Shown here in pieces: positions 45,552 to 54,175 of a stretch of DNA of 64,000 nucleotides. The stretch comes from Pseudomonas sp. 30_B (GTDB lineage Bacteria > Pseudomonadota > Gammaproteobacteria > Pseudomonadales > Pseudomonadaceae): assembly GCF_017491605.1 (NCBI RefSeq), contig NZ_JAFGYY010000006.1:186001-250000 (forward strand). Reading direction: 5' to 3'. Position 1 is the stretch's first letter. Each line of letters starts with the position of its first letter. Under the pieces are notes generated by a model. The model did not search any database. It was not told the origin of the DNA and saw only the letters and a program-made list of their open reading frames with translations. The position numbers and the translations under genes were made by a program.

Positions 45552-47255
45552 TCAGGCCGACTGCGGCAACTCGTCGTCGCTGACGGCCCTTTCGGCCCCC
45601 TGCCGCTCCACCTGCTCGACCATTCCCCGGGCGATTTCCCGCTCGCCCATGATCACCAGGTTGGCGCCGTTCTGCTCCAGGTAGTCCACCTCGGCATCGA
45701 AGTGGGCACGGGCGACGATGTTCAGGTCCGGGTTGATCGCCCGCGCGTGGCTGGCGATGGTCCCGGCCTCGAAGCCGTTGGGGATGGCGATCAGCAGCCA
45801 GCGCGCCGAGGCGATGTTAGCCTGGGCCAGTACCTCGGGATGGGCCGCGTTGCCGACTACCACGCATAGGCCGTGCTCGCGCAGCTCGGCCGCCTTCTCG
45901 CGTTTGTCCTCGATCACCACCAGCGGCACCTTGTCCTGGCGCAGGCGCTCGCTCACCAGCGCGCCGACCCGGCCGTGGCCAATGAGGATTGCATGGTCAT
46001 GCTCCAGCACCGGCGGCGGCAGGTCCTGGGCCTCTACCTGCACCACGCCCGGCTCGCTTTCGGCCTTCTGCGCCTGGCGCGCCTGCAGGCGGTCGATGGC
46101 GATGAACAGCAGCGGGTTGACCAGGATCGACAGGATCGCCCCGGCCAGCACCAGGTCGCGGCCCGCCTCGGGCAGCAGGTTCAGGCTGACCCCCAGGCCG
46201 ACCAGGATGAAGGAGAACTCGCCGATCTGCGCCAGGCTCGCGGCGATGGTCAGCGCGGTGCTGTTGGGGTGGCCGAACATCCGCACGATGACGTACGCCG
46301 CCACCGACTTGCCGAAGACGATGACCAGGAAGGTCGCCAGTACCGGCAGTGGCTCGTGGATCAGGATCGCCGGGTTGAACAGCATGCCCACCGAGACGAA
46401 GAACAGCACGGCGAAGGCGTCGCGCAGTGGCAGCGAATTCTCGGCGGCCTCGTGGCTGAGCTCGGACTCGTTGAGGATCATCCCGGCGAAGAAGGCGCCG
46501 AGGGCGAAGGACACGCCGAAGATCACCGCCGAGCCATAGGCGATGCCCAGGGCGATGGCCAGCACGGCCAGGGTGAACAGCTCGCGCGAGCCGGTCTTGG
46601 CCACGCGCTCCAGGGCCCAGGGCACGATGCGCCGGCCACCAAGGATCATCACCGCGACGAAGGCGGCGACCTTGCCCAGGGTCAGCAGGATCGGCATCAG
46701 CACGCTGCCTTCGTTGCCGTCGGAGGTACCGCCGAGGGAGCCGGCCAGCGCCGGCAGCAGGACCAGGGTGAGAACCATCGCCAAGTCCTCGACGATCAGC
46801 CAGCCGATGGCGATGCGGCCGCGCTTGGTGTCGATCAGCTGGCGCTGCTCCAGGGCGCGCAGCAGGACCACGGTACTGGCCACCGACAGGGCCAGGCCGA
46901 ACACCAGGCCTGCGCCGAACTGCCAGTCCATCATCCAGGCCAGGCCCATGCCGAGCAGGGTGGCGACGCCGATCTGCACCACCGCGCCGGGGATGGCGAT
47001 GGCTTTGACCGACAGCAGGTCCTTCAGGGAGAAGTGCAGGCCGACGCCAAACATCAGCAGGATCACGCCCAGTTCGGCGATCTCGCCGGACAGCGCCTGG
47101 TCGGCGACGTAACCGGGGGTGAAGGGGCCGGCCAGCACGCCGGCGACCAGGTAGCCCACCAGCGGTGAAATACGCAGACGGTTGGCCAGGGCGCCGAGGA
47201 CGAAGGCCAGCACGAAGCCGACAGCGAGGGTGGTAAGCAGGGGCGTGTGATGCAT
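45552..47255 (-). CDS. ybaL: YbaL-type cation:proton antiporter with TrkA-N domain
   Basis: CPA2 monovalent cation:proton antiporter of 567 residues with about twelve spans (from HHTPLLTTLAVGFVLAFVLGAL). The C-terminal cytosolic TrkA-N/RCK domain is at about 410-530 (HAILIGHGRVGALVSERLRQDKVPLVVIEDKREKAAEL, with a Rossmann GHGRVG). YbaL/KefB relatives export potassium. The GHGRVG NAD-binding loop suggests nucleotide control. It has the same relation to pdxY as in P. aeruginosa. The ATG at 47255 follows CCGGAG. Confidence 0.9.
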   Translation of the reverse strand: MHHTPLLTTLAVGFVLAFVLGALANRLRISPLVGYLVAGVLAGPFTPGYVADQALSGEIAELGVILLMFGVGLHFSLKDLLSVKAIAIPGAVVQIGVATLLGMGLAWMMDWQFGAGLVFGLALSVASTVVLLRALEQRQLIDTKRGRIAIGWLIVEDLAMVLTLVLLPALAGSLGGTSDGNEGSVLMPILLTLGKVAAFVAVMILGGRRIVPWALERVAKTGSRELFTLAVLAIALGIAYGSAVIFGVSFALGAFFAGMILNESELSHEAAENSLPLRDAFAVLFFVSVGMLFNPAILIHEPLPVLATFLVIVFGKSVAAYVIVRMFGHPNSTALTIAASLAQIGEFSFILVGLGVSLNLLPEAGRDLVLAGAILSILVNPLLFIAIDRLQARQAQKAESEPGVVQVEAQDLPPPVLEHDHAILIGHGRVGALVSERLRQDKVPLVVIEDKREKAAELREHGLCVVVGNAAHPEVLAQANIASARWLLIAIPNGFEAGTIASHARAINPDLNIVARAHFDAEVDYLEQNGANLVIMGEREIARGMVEQVERQGAERAVSDDELPQSA

Positions 47256-47460
47256 GGTCTGGGCTCCGGGCACGCAGGGAGCAACCGGAGCCGGTGGGCC
47301 CAGGTTGCTCGAAGGTGGATCACGGGGGCAAACCCGCGTATGAAAACTCTAGGCGCTGGAATGAATTCCTACATTGCTTTCGCGCAAGAGTAACCCGTTG
47401 ACGCGACAGAATTTTTTCGAGGCACAGGCAATTCTTATCAAGAAATGTCGCGATCGTCTG

Positions 47461-47940
47461 TCATTCGTCGCGAATTGCCTTGTAGCGCTGTTCCAGCTCC
47501 TGGCGCAGCTGGCGACGCTGCTGGGCCTGGGCGAAGCGGCGTTTCTCGTCCTTGGTCTGCGGCTCCAGCTGCGGTACCGCGGTGGTTTTGCGCTCATCGT
47601 CGAGCGCCACCATGGTGAAGAAGCAGCTGTTGGTGTGGCGCACCGACTTCTCGCGGATGTTCTCGGTGACCACCTTCACGCCGATTTCCATGGAGGTGCG
47701 GCCGGTGTAGTTGACCGAGGCCAGGAAGGTGACCAGTTCGCCGACATGGATCGGCTCGCGGAAGATCACCTGGTCCACCGACAGGGTTACCACATAGTGG
47801 CCGGCATAGCGGCTGGCGCAGGCGTAGGCGACTTCGTCGAGGTACTTGAGCAGGGTGCCGCCGTGGACATTGCCGGAGAAGTTGGCCATGTCGGGGGTCA
47901 TCAGGACGGTCATGCTGAGCTGGTGGTTGCCGGGTTCCAT
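47461..47940 (-). CDS. Acyl-CoA thioesterase, YciA-like
   Basis: Hotdog-fold thioesterase of 159 residues that hydrolyses acyl-CoA. It has TVLMTPDMANFSGNVHGGTLLKYLDEVAYACASRYAG with the catalytic aspartate/asparagine pattern NVHGGxLLxxLDE and TSMEIGVKVVTENIREKSVRHTNSCFFTMVALDD. The tail is long and charged (KDEKRRFAQAQQRRQLRQELEQRYKAIRDE), probably coiled coil for oligomers. It follows the SDR gene by about 190 bp on the same strand. Start at 47940; its Shine-Dalgarno sequence is weak. Confidence 0.88.
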   Translation of the reverse strand: MEPGNHQLSMTVLMTPDMANFSGNVHGGTLLKYLDEVAYACASRYAGHYVVTLSVDQVIFREPIHVGELVTFLASVNYTGRTSMEIGVKVVTENIREKSVRHTNSCFFTMVALDDERKTTAVPQLEPQTKDEKRRFAQAQQRRQLRQELEQRYKAIRDE

Positions 47941-48090
47941 GCTGTTCTCTGTGGCCAATGGAAAAGGGACCCACTCTGGACGCACCGGGGCGGGGCTCGC
48001 GACACAGTTTTTTCTATACCGCCGATTGGCGCCTGGCACCAGTGGACGCTCCGCCAGCGGTGCATCCGTCGTTCGATCAACGCCCCGCAA

Positions 48091-48122
48091 CGACAACGGG
48101 CGGCCATGGCCGCCCGTTGTCG
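48091..48122. repeat. Long perfect palindrome between SDR and thioesterase genes
   Basis: A 15-bp perfect stem CGACAACGGGCGGCC / GGCCGCCCGTTGTCG with only AT between the arms. There is no T run on either strand, so termination would be atypical. It may act as an RNA-stabilising hairpin after the SDR stop. Confidence 0.7.
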
Positions 48123-48133
48123 GTGGTGCCGGA

Positions 48134-48892
48134 TCAGCGTCCGGCGGAGAGACCGAAGTCGATGGCCAGGTCCGCGCCGGTGATGGCCTCGGATTCCGGT
48201 TTGCACAGGTACCACACCAGTTCGGCGACTTCTTCCGGGCGGATGAAGCGCGCCACCTTGCCCTGTGGATAATCTTTCAGCAGTTCGAGTTTGTAGGCTG
48301 CCGGATTGCCCTGGCCATAGCGCTCGGCCTGGTAGTCGAGCATCGGCGTGGCGATGTCGGCGGGCGAAATGGCGTTGACCCGCACGCCCGACTCGGCCAG
48401 TTCCAGCGCCAGGGTGCGGGTGAGCATGGTCAGCGCCGCCTTGCTCGCGCAGTAGGCCGCGGAGCCGCGATAGGCCTGGCGGCCGGAGTCGCTGGAGATG
48501 TTGACGATGCAGCCGTGGTTCTCCTTGAGATAAGGCGTCGCCGCCTGGCACATGTAGAAGGCAGCCTTGAGGTTCACGCCCATCACCAAGTCGAAGTCGT
48601 CCTCATTGAAGTCTTCCACCGGCCCTTCGCGCCAGACGCCGGCGGCGTTCACCAGGGCGTCGAGGCGGCCGGTGCGAGCGAGGATGTCGGAGACCAGGCT
48701 GTGGCAGTTGTCGGCGCGTCGCAGGTCACCGACGGCGGTGGCATCCAGCGGCACCTGGGCGTTCAGTGCGTGCAGGCCGGCTTTATCCACATCGGTGGCG
48801 GCGATGCGCCAGTGGCTCTGGGCGAAACGTTTGGCGATGGCTTTTCCGAGGCCACCGGCGGCGCCGGTGATCAGTACGACAGGAGTGCTCAT
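48134..48892 (-). CDS. Short-chain dehydrogenase/reductase
   Basis: NAD(P)-dependent SDR of 252 residues. It has cofactor motif ITGAAGGLGKAIA, NAAGVWREG, catalytic Ser in NISSDSGRQ and the YxxxK pair in YCASKAALTM. TDVDKAG after the second strand (Asp) suggests NAD preference. It occupies the place of PA5521 next to the glutamine-synthetase-like and aminotransferase genes, so an amine or amino-alcohol pathway is plausible. Substrate unknown. Confidence 0.9.
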   Translation of the reverse strand: MSTPVVLITGAAGGLGKAIAKRFAQSHWRIAATDVDKAGLHALNAQVPLDATAVGDLRRADNCHSLVSDILARTGRLDALVNAAGVWREGPVEDFNEDDFDLVMGVNLKAAFYMCQAATPYLKENHGCIVNISSDSGRQAYRGSAAYCASKAALTMLTRTLALELAESGVRVNAISPADIATPMLDYQAERYGQGNPAAYKLELLKDYPQGKVARFIRPEEVAELVWYLCKPESEAITGADLAIDFGLSAGR

Positions 48893-49102
48893 TGTCTACG
48901 GGTTCTCCCTGCCTGAGAGAGGACGGCGGCCGGCAGGCAGTACCGGCGGGCGCCGTTTCGACGACGGGGCGCATCCGCGCCCCGTGCAATTACAGACCAA
49001 GAAAAGACCAGATTCTTCAGTCTGACAGGGTAAATTTTTCGTAAGGCTGTCGTGGGTCAGTGGGGAGGGTTGAGTTGGTCGTGTCCCCGGCAAGTTCAAA
49101 GG

Positions 49103-49220
49103 CCCCTCACCCTAACCCTCTCCCGGAGGGAGAGGGGACTGAATGGTGCAGGATGAAACTGCGCAATCAGCCGGCACGGACGGCCCCCTCTCCCTGAGGG
49201 AGAGGGCTGGGGTGAGGGGG
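49103..49220. repeat. Paired CCCTCTCCC repeat, MITE-like copy 3
   Basis: Left end CCCCTCACCCTAACCCTCTC, right end GAGGGCTGGGGTGAGGGG. The spacer GGTGCAGGATGAA..CAGCCGGCAC is the reverse of the spacer in copy 1 (24792-24920). The rest of the 350-bp gap between the SDR and the ligase gene holds no ORF. Confidence 0.75.
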
Positions 49221-49243
49221 AAGCCCTGGCACCGAGCGACCAT

Positions 49244-50611
49244 TCACGCGTGATTCAGGTACCAGCGCCAGTCCTGCTCGCCGACCTCGCCCATGAACTG
49301 GCGGTACTCTTCCCACTTGATCGCCAGGAACACCTTGAGGAATTCCTCGCCCAGCGCCTCGCGGGCCCAGGTGGAGGACTCCAGCGCGCGCAGCGCGGTG
49401 AGCCAGTCAGTGGGGAGGAATTCGGTGGCCTGTTCGTAGCCGTTGCCGACGATGGGGGCGCCCGGGTCGATCTGCTCGCGGATGCCTTCGTGGATGGCCG
49501 CGAGGATCGCCGCCGCCGCCAGGTACGGGTTGGCGTCGGCGCCGCAGATGCGGTGCTCGATGTGCCGGCTCTTGGCCGGGCCGCCGGGTACGCGGAACGA
49601 CACGGTGCGGTTGTTCACGCCCCAGCTCTTGGCCAGCGGCGCGTAGCTGTTGGCCTGGAAGCGGCGGAAGGAGTTGGCGTTGGGGCAGAAGATCGCCAGG
49701 GAATCCAGCAGGCGGGCCATCATGCCGCCGATGGAGTGGCGCAGCAGCGGGGTGCCGTGGATGTCTTCGCTGGCGTAGAGGTTGTTGCCCTGTTCATCGG
49801 CCAGGCTGACGTGCAGGTGCATGCCGGAGCCGGCGCGGTCGCCGAACGGCTTGGCCATGAAGCAGGCCTGCAACCCGTGCTTGTTCGCCACGCCCTTCAC
49901 CAGGCGCTTGTAGCGCACGCCTTCGTCGATGGCCTGCATCACGTCGAAGCGGTGTTCCAGGGTCAGCTCGACCTGGCCCGGCGCGTATTCGGAAATTGCC
50001 GTGCGCACCGGCAGGCCCTGGGCTTCGCACGCGGCGTAGAGGTCGTCGAGGAACGGCTGCAGCTGTTCCAGTTCGTAGACGCCATAGACCTGCGGCGCCT
50101 CCGGGCGGATGCCGTTCATTTGCACGGCCGGCTGCGGACGGCCGTTGGCGTCGCGCTGCTTGTCCAGCAGGTAGAACTCCAGCTCCACCGCCATCACCGG
50201 GTGGAAGCCGTCGGCCTTCAGCCGGTCGACCACGCGCAGCAGCGCCTGGCGCGGATCGGCCGGGGTGGCCGGCAGGCCCTGGGTCGGGTGCATGCTCACC
50301 TGCAACTGCCCGGTGGGGCTGGCGCGCCAGGGCTGCAGGGTCAGGCTGCCGGGCAGCGGGTAGGTCCAGCAGTCGGCGTCGGCGACTTCCCAGACCAGGC
50401 CGGTGCCTTCGACGTCCTCGCCCTGCACGGTCAGCGCGAGGATCGAGCTGGGCAGCGGGCGGCCGTTGTCGTAGATCGCCAGCAGCTCGTCACGGTGCAG
50501 CAGCTTGCCGCGCGGGATGCCGTTGGAATCGATGATGAAGAGTTCGATGCTGCGCACGTCCGGGTGGGCGGCGAGGAAGGCTTCGGCTTCCTTTCGATCG
50601 GCGAATTGCAT
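49244..50611 (-). CDS. Glutamine-synthetase family ligase (gamma-glutamylpolyamine synthetase type)
   Basis: The 455-residue enzyme has the glutamine synthetase fold. ELEFYLLD and GSGMHLHVSL hold metal-binding glutamate and histidine; NRTVSFRVPGG and EHRICGADANPYLA complete the active site. It lacks the adenylylation-loop context of housekeeping GlnA and is shorter, as in the PauA/PuuA group that joins glutamate to polyamines or ethanolamine. It follows the class III aminotransferase on the same strand. The matching P. aeruginosa gene (PA5522 region) belongs to that group; the exact amine is unknown. Confidence 0.87.
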   Translation of the reverse strand: MQFADRKEAEAFLAAHPDVRSIELFIIDSNGIPRGKLLHRDELLAIYDNGRPLPSSILALTVQGEDVEGTGLVWEVADADCWTYPLPGSLTLQPWRASPTGQLQVSMHPTQGLPATPADPRQALLRVVDRLKADGFHPVMAVELEFYLLDKQRDANGRPQPAVQMNGIRPEAPQVYGVYELEQLQPFLDDLYAACEAQGLPVRTAISEYAPGQVELTLEHRFDVMQAIDEGVRYKRLVKGVANKHGLQACFMAKPFGDRAGSGMHLHVSLADEQGNNLYASEDIHGTPLLRHSIGGMMARLLDSLAIFCPNANSFRRFQANSYAPLAKSWGVNNRTVSFRVPGGPAKSRHIEHRICGADANPYLAAAAILAAIHEGIREQIDPGAPIVGNGYEQATEFLPTDWLTALRALESSTWAREALGEEFLKVFLAIKWEEYRQFMGEVGEQDWRWYLNHA

Positions 50612-50649
50612 GGTGGTCCTCGGTTGGCGCGGGGCGCCGGAATGCTTTG

Positions 50650-50722
50650 TGTTGTCTGGGCTCCCGCGTTCGCGGGAGCGACGGAGTCATCCGGTCATCC
50701 CCGCGAACGCGGGGATCCAGAA
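50650..50722. repeat. CCCGCGAACGCGGG palindrome pair
   Basis: CTCCCGCGTTCGCGGGAG (about 50660) and CCCCGCGAACGCGGGGATCC (about 50700), with TCATCC between them, in the gap between the ligase and aminotransferase. Same family as 15092. Confidence 0.75.
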
Positions 50723-50744
50723 ACCAGAGTAGGGGCGGTTTCGA

Positions 50745-52139
50745 TCAGGCCTCGCGCGCGCCGGGGATAGCCAGCAGCTCGGTGATGCCGGCATCGAGGG
50801 TCTCGATCAGGCGATCCACGTCGGCGGCGGTGGTGTCCGGGCAGCACAGGGTCATGTTGTGGAACGGCGTGATGAGGATGCCGCGGTTGATCAGGTACAG
50901 GTGCAGGGCCATCTGCAGTTCGTCGTGGAAGGCCGCTTCGGCCTCGGCGCCGGTGCGCGGGGAGACGGGGCAGAACTGGAACTCGCTGCGTGCGCCCAAC
51001 TCGGTCACCGACCACTTCAGCTCGTGCTTGGCGATCAGCCGGCGGAAGCCGTCGGCCAGGCGCTTGGCCAGCGGCAGCATGTGGTCGTAGGCCGCCTGGG
51101 TCATTACCTGTTCCAGGTTGGCGCGCATGCAGTGCATGGCCAGGGCGTTGGCCGAGAGCGTGGTGCCCATGCCGCTGTGGCCGTGGCCATGGCTGTCTTT
51201 CTGGGCGCTCTTGCGCGAGGCGGCCATGCGTTCGGCCATCTCCGCGCTGCAGCCGAAGATGCCGCAGGGCACGCCGCCGGCGATCGGCTTGCCGACCACG
51301 AAGAAGTCCGGGTCGAGGTTCCACAGTCTGGTGCAGCCACCGATGTTGGTGGAGATGGTGTGGGTTTCGTCGATGATCAGCAGCGAACCGTATTTACGGG
51401 TCAGCTCGCGGCACTTCTGCATGAAGCCCGGATCGGGCAGGACCATGCCGATGTTGGTCATCGCCGGCTCGCACAGCAGGGCGCAGACGTCGCCCTGGGC
51501 CAGCGCGGCTTCCAGCGCTTCGACGTCGTTGAAAGGGATGGAGCGGCTGTGCTGGGTCAGGTCGTAGGCCTGGCCGACCAGGCCGGAGCGGTGCACGGTT
51601 TCGCCGTCGCGGTAGCGCACCATCACGTCGTCCACGGTGCCGTGGTAGCAGCCGTCGAACACCAGCAGCGTCTTGCGCCTGGTCACCGCGCGGGCCCAGC
51701 GCAGCACGTAGCGGTTGGAGTCGGTGGCGGTGGCGGTCACCTGCCAGTAGGGCAGGCCGAAGCGCTCCGCGAGCAGCTCGCCGCAGACCACGGCGTCTTC
51801 GCCGGGGAGCATGGTGGTCAGGCCGCGGGCGCCTTGTTCGGCGAGGGCGCGGGCGATCGGCGCCGGCGAGTGACCGAACATGCTGCCGGTGTCGCCCAGG
51901 CAGAAGTCCACATAGTCATGGCCGTCTACGTCATGGAAGCGGGCGCCCTGGGCGCGCTCGACGAACAGCGGGCAGGGCGTGGACCAGTCGGCCATCCAGT
52001 GCATCGGCACGCCAGCGTACAGCGACTTGTGCGCACGCTCGGCGAGGGCGACGGACTTGGGGTTCTGTTCCAGGAAGCGCTGGCGCTCACGGGCGGTGAA
52101 GAGATCAACGGCCTGTTGGGCGATTCCGCTGGCGGTCAT
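50745..52139 (-). CDS. Class III aminotransferase (GSA aminomutase-like)
   Basis: PLP enzyme of 464 residues. It has FCLGDTGSMFGHSPAPIARAL, TATDSNRYVLRWARAVT at the phosphate site, FDGCYHGTVDDVMVRY, IIDETHTIS, and the Schiff-base lysine in FFVVGKPIAGGVPCGIFGCS. Overall closer to glutamate-1-semialdehyde aminomutase than to GABA transaminases, but the pathway context is amine catabolism. GAGGTGTGC precedes the ATG at 52139. The divergent GntR regulator and two palindromes in between imply it is the main target. Confidence 0.88.
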   Translation of the reverse strand: MTASGIAQQAVDLFTARERQRFLEQNPKSVALAERAHKSLYAGVPMHWMADWSTPCPLFVERAQGARFHDVDGHDYVDFCLGDTGSMFGHSPAPIARALAEQGARGLTTMLPGEDAVVCGELLAERFGLPYWQVTATATDSNRYVLRWARAVTRRKTLLVFDGCYHGTVDDVMVRYRDGETVHRSGLVGQAYDLTQHSRSIPFNDVEALEAALAQGDVCALLCEPAMTNIGMVLPDPGFMQKCRELTRKYGSLLIIDETHTISTNIGGCTRLWNLDPDFFVVGKPIAGGVPCGIFGCSAEMAERMAASRKSAQKDSHGHGHSGMGTTLSANALAMHCMRANLEQVMTQAAYDHMLPLAKRLADGFRRLIAKHELKWSVTELGARSEFQFCPVSPRTGAEAEAAFHDELQMALHLYLINRGILITPFHNMTLCCPDTTAADVDRLIETLDAGITELLAIPGAREA

Positions 52140-52175
52140 GTTGCACACCTCGTTTGTTATTTCGCACATCTTCCA

Positions 52176-52189
52176 TTTGTGATCACAAA
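52176..52189. promoter_or_regulatory. Palindrome TTTGTGATCACAAA, candidate GntR operator 1
   Basis: Perfect 14-bp palindrome 37 bases upstream of the aminotransferase start. It shares the core TGTGATCACA with the site at 52239-52252. The centres are 63 bp apart, about six helical turns, so a dimer could bridge both. Confidence 0.65.
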
Positions 52190-52238
52190 AATGTCAATAC
52201 AGAAGATGTTCAGCCTGATAATCTGGCCTGCAACAAAT

Positions 52239-52252
52239 TCTGTGATCACAGA
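52239..52252. promoter_or_regulatory. Palindrome TCTGTGATCACAGA, candidate GntR operator 2
   Basis: Second perfect 14-bp palindrome with the TGTGATCACA core, about 21 bases before the leader ORF of the GntR gene. It is not a CRP/Vfr site, which needs six bases between the TGTGA and TCACA halves. Confidence 0.65.
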
Positions 52253-52272
52253 TTGAAAAAAGGATACGCAAG

Positions 52273-52335
52273 ATGATGCACAACTGCAGCCTGACCTTCG
52301 CCCAACTGCCGGCGCCGCCGGCCGGCCGGGAGTGA
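52273..52335 (+). CDS. Leader ORF coupled to the GntR gene
   Basis: A 20-codon ORF (MMHNCSLTFAQLPAPPAGRE) with AAAAAGGAT before the double ATG. Its TGA lies just after GGGAG, the Shine-Dalgarno sequence of the GntR gene, 6 bases before that gene's ATG. This layout predicts translational coupling. The peptide itself has no recognised feature, and it may be translated only to control the regulator. Confidence 0.45.
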   Translation: MMHNCSLTFAQLPAPPAGRE

Positions 52336-52341
52336 TGTGCG

Positions 52342-53007
52342 ATGGCCGACAACCTTCAGGAACAGCTGTACCTGGACCTGCGCCAGGCGCTCTTGAGCGG
52401 GCGCTTCCAGCCCGGCGAGCGGCTCAAGATCCGTGATCTGGCCGAAGAATGGGGCACCAGCCCGATGCCCGTGCGCGCCGCCCTGCAGCGGCTGGTGGCC
52501 GAGGGTGCGCTGGAAGGCGAGCCGCAGCGCTCGCTGCGGGTACCGGTGATGACCCGCGAGCGCTACCTGCAGATCCTGCAGGTGCGGCAGTCGCTGGAGG
52601 GCTTGGCGGTGGAGGATGCGGCCCGGCATCTGCGCCCGGCCGACATGGACGTGCTGCGCGAATGCACCGAGCGCATGGAAAGCGCGCTGAACGCCCGTGA
52701 CGTCCAGGGCTATCTCGACGCCAACAGCCTGTTCCACCTCACGCTCTACAGCGCCTGCGGTAATCCGACCCTGCTGCGCATGATCGAGGCGCTCTGGCTG
52801 CAGGTCGGGCCATTCTTCAACCGCCTGTTCACCGAGGCCGATTTGTCGCTGCGCCTGAACGACTTCCACGAGGACGCGCTGCGCGCCTTGGAGCGCGGCG
52901 ATGGCGCAGGCGCGCGCAAGGCCATCGAGCAGGACCTGGGCTATTGCGGCCAGTACCTGCTCAATCTGCTCGAACTGGAAAGCGGGGGACGGCTGGGGGC
53001 GCGATAG
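52342..53007 (+). CDS. GntR-family regulator, FCD (FadR) subgroup
   Basis: A 221-residue regulator with an N-terminal winged helix (EQLYLDLRQALLSGRFQPGERLKIRDLAEEWGTSPMPVRAALQRLVAEGALE) and an FCD ligand domain (QVRQSLEGLAVEDAARHL; metal-binding Asp/His pattern in YLDANSLFHLTLYSACGNPTLLRMIEALW). Divergent from the aminotransferase, with two palindromic sites between them, so it most likely represses or activates that gene in response to an amine or amino-acid-derived ligand. Confidence 0.9.
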   Translation: MADNLQEQLYLDLRQALLSGRFQPGERLKIRDLAEEWGTSPMPVRAALQRLVAEGALEGEPQRSLRVPVMTRERYLQILQVRQSLEGLAVEDAARHLRPADMDVLRECTERMESALNARDVQGYLDANSLFHLTLYSACGNPTLLRMIEALWLQVGPFFNRLFTEADLSLRLNDFHEDALRALERGDGAGARKAIEQDLGYCGQYLLNLLELESGGRLGAR

Positions 53008-53093
53008 GCCCCGCAGCAAAGCGGACAGGATCAGCCAGGAGCGCGGGCGCTGCGCTCAGCTCCTTGCTGATCGATATCTCACCGTGTCGGCAT

Positions 53094-53306
53094 TCAAGGC
53101 GTCTTGATGAAGCGGACGTTGTCCTTCTTGATCAGGATCGTTTCGCCATTGAGCTGCTCGAATTCGTAGTAGTCATTGTATTTGTCGTAATCAGAGTGAT
53201 CCTTCACCAGGATTTCGCTGCCATCCTGCAGCGTCACCACGGCCTTGTCGGCGCATCCGGCGAGACCGAGCAGCAACAGGCTGGTGAACAGGGCTTTGAA
53301 CTTCAT
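53094..53306 (-). CDS. YgdI/YgdR-type small lipoprotein
   Basis: The 70-residue protein has a lipoprotein signal (FKALFTSLLLLGLAGC, lipobox LAGC) and a short SH3-like domain, VVTLQDGSEILVKDHSDYDKYNDYYEFEQLNGETILIKKDNVRFI, typical of YgdI/YgdR/DUF903 lipoproteins. Residue +2 is Ala, so outer-membrane sorting is likely. GGAGATGCT precedes the ATG at 53306. Role unknown. Confidence 0.88.
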   Translation of the reverse strand: MKFKALFTSLLLLGLAGCADKAVVTLQDGSEILVKDHSDYDKYNDYYEFEQLNGETILIKKDNVRFIKTP

Positions 53307-53415
53307 AGCATCTCCACAACAAGGCATCGTGCCTGGCCTGGACAGCAAAGGGGCCGAAGGTACGGTGAGTTGCCAGTGAGACCATCGAAGTGTCAGGAAA
53401 TTCCGAAGCTCGCGA

Positions 53416-53817
53416 TCAGGTGTCGAGCCATACGTCGCGTGCCCAGGTCCAGACCGAGTCCCAGGTCTCTTCGGTGAGCTCGCCGTCGGCCCAGAGCACC
53501 ACTTCGCCGTCCTCGGCCACCGCGTAATAGTCGTCACCATCGGCGCAGAGCGGGATCAGCTCGCGCGGCAGGCCCATGGCCCAGGCCACGGCGGCCACTT
53601 CCGGCAGGTAGGTATGGGACTGCGGATCGGTCACCGTAACCGGCTCCAGACGCCCATAAACCACGTCGCTGACCTGCAGCAGAAATTCGCGGAATTCCGA
53701 CGGAATGCCAATCAGCAGGGCTTCTTCGATCTCCACCAGCAGTTCTTCGTCCGGCAATTCCAGCGGGACGGGAACCGGTTCGTTCGCTTCACGCAGTTTC
53801 TCGATCACATCTTCCAC
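53416..53817 (-). CDS. SMI1/KNR4 (SUKH) family protein
   Basis: The 133-residue acidic protein has the SUKH core: LPDEELLVEIEEALLIGIPSEFREFLLQVSDVVYGRLEPVTVTDP, YLPEVAAVAWAMGLPRELIPLCADGDDYYAVAEDGEVVLW. SUKH proteins are often immunity proteins against contact-dependent toxins, but no toxin gene lies nearby, and stand-alone SUKH genes are common in pseudomonads. It could be a housekeeping or orphan immunity protein. Confidence 0.85.
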   Translation of the reverse strand: MEDVIEKLREANEPVPVPLELPDEELLVEIEEALLIGIPSEFREFLLQVSDVVYGRLEPVTVTDPQSHTYLPEVAAVAWAMGLPRELIPLCADGDDYYAVAEDGEVVLWADGELTEETWDSVWTWARDVWLDT

Positions 53818-53942
53818 AGGCGGGGCCTCTCTACGTCTGGATGGTGGCGCGCTTTATACAGTAGTAGCCGGCACTTCGCGCAAGGCCACTGCCGTGGCGG
53901 TGGCCGGACGGGCGGTTGGAGTGGTGTTGGTGCCTGAGAGCG

Positions 53943-54099
53943 CCCTCACCCCAGCCCTCTCCCAGGGGGAGAGGGGGCCGTTCGGCGAGTTCGGATACAC
54001 CGGCGTCAGCCGGCAAGTCCAAGCGACCAGGGCGGATGCTGAATCTTCCGGCCGCTCCAGCCTGCCCCCTCTCCCTCCGGGAGAGGGTTGGGGTGAGGG
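53943..54099. repeat. Paired CCCTCTCCC repeat, MITE-like copy 4
   Basis: Left end CCCTCACCCCAGCCCTCTCC, right end GAGGGTTGGGGTGAGGG. The left spacer (CCGTTCGGC.., GGATACACCGGCGTCAGCCG) resembles the reversed spacer of copy 2 at 45400. It fills most of the gap between the SUKH and Tim44-domain genes; no ORF is supported. Confidence 0.75.
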
Positions 54100-54131
54100 C
54101 AAGTCGCCGCGCCGGACTTCATCGGGAAACG

Positions 54132-54157
54132 AAAAAGCCCGGCAAGGCCGGGCTTTT
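54132..54157 (-). terminator. Intrinsic terminator of the Tim44-domain gene
   Basis: Stem AAAAGCCCGGC-AAG-GCCGGGCTTTT. On the minus strand it ends in five Ts, 18 bases past the stop. Confidence 0.8.
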
Positions 54158-54175
54158 CCAGTGTTGCGTGCAGGA

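Noticed and set aside
52241..52250. CRP/Vfr binding site at TGTGATCACA
   Set aside because: A CRP-type site needs six bases between TGTGA and TCACA; here the halves are fused, so a GntR-type site fits better.
53416..53817. SUKH protein as part of a toxin-immunity (polymorphic toxin) locus
   Set aside because: No toxin, Rhs, CdiA or secretion gene lies nearby, so an immunity role is not supported by context.
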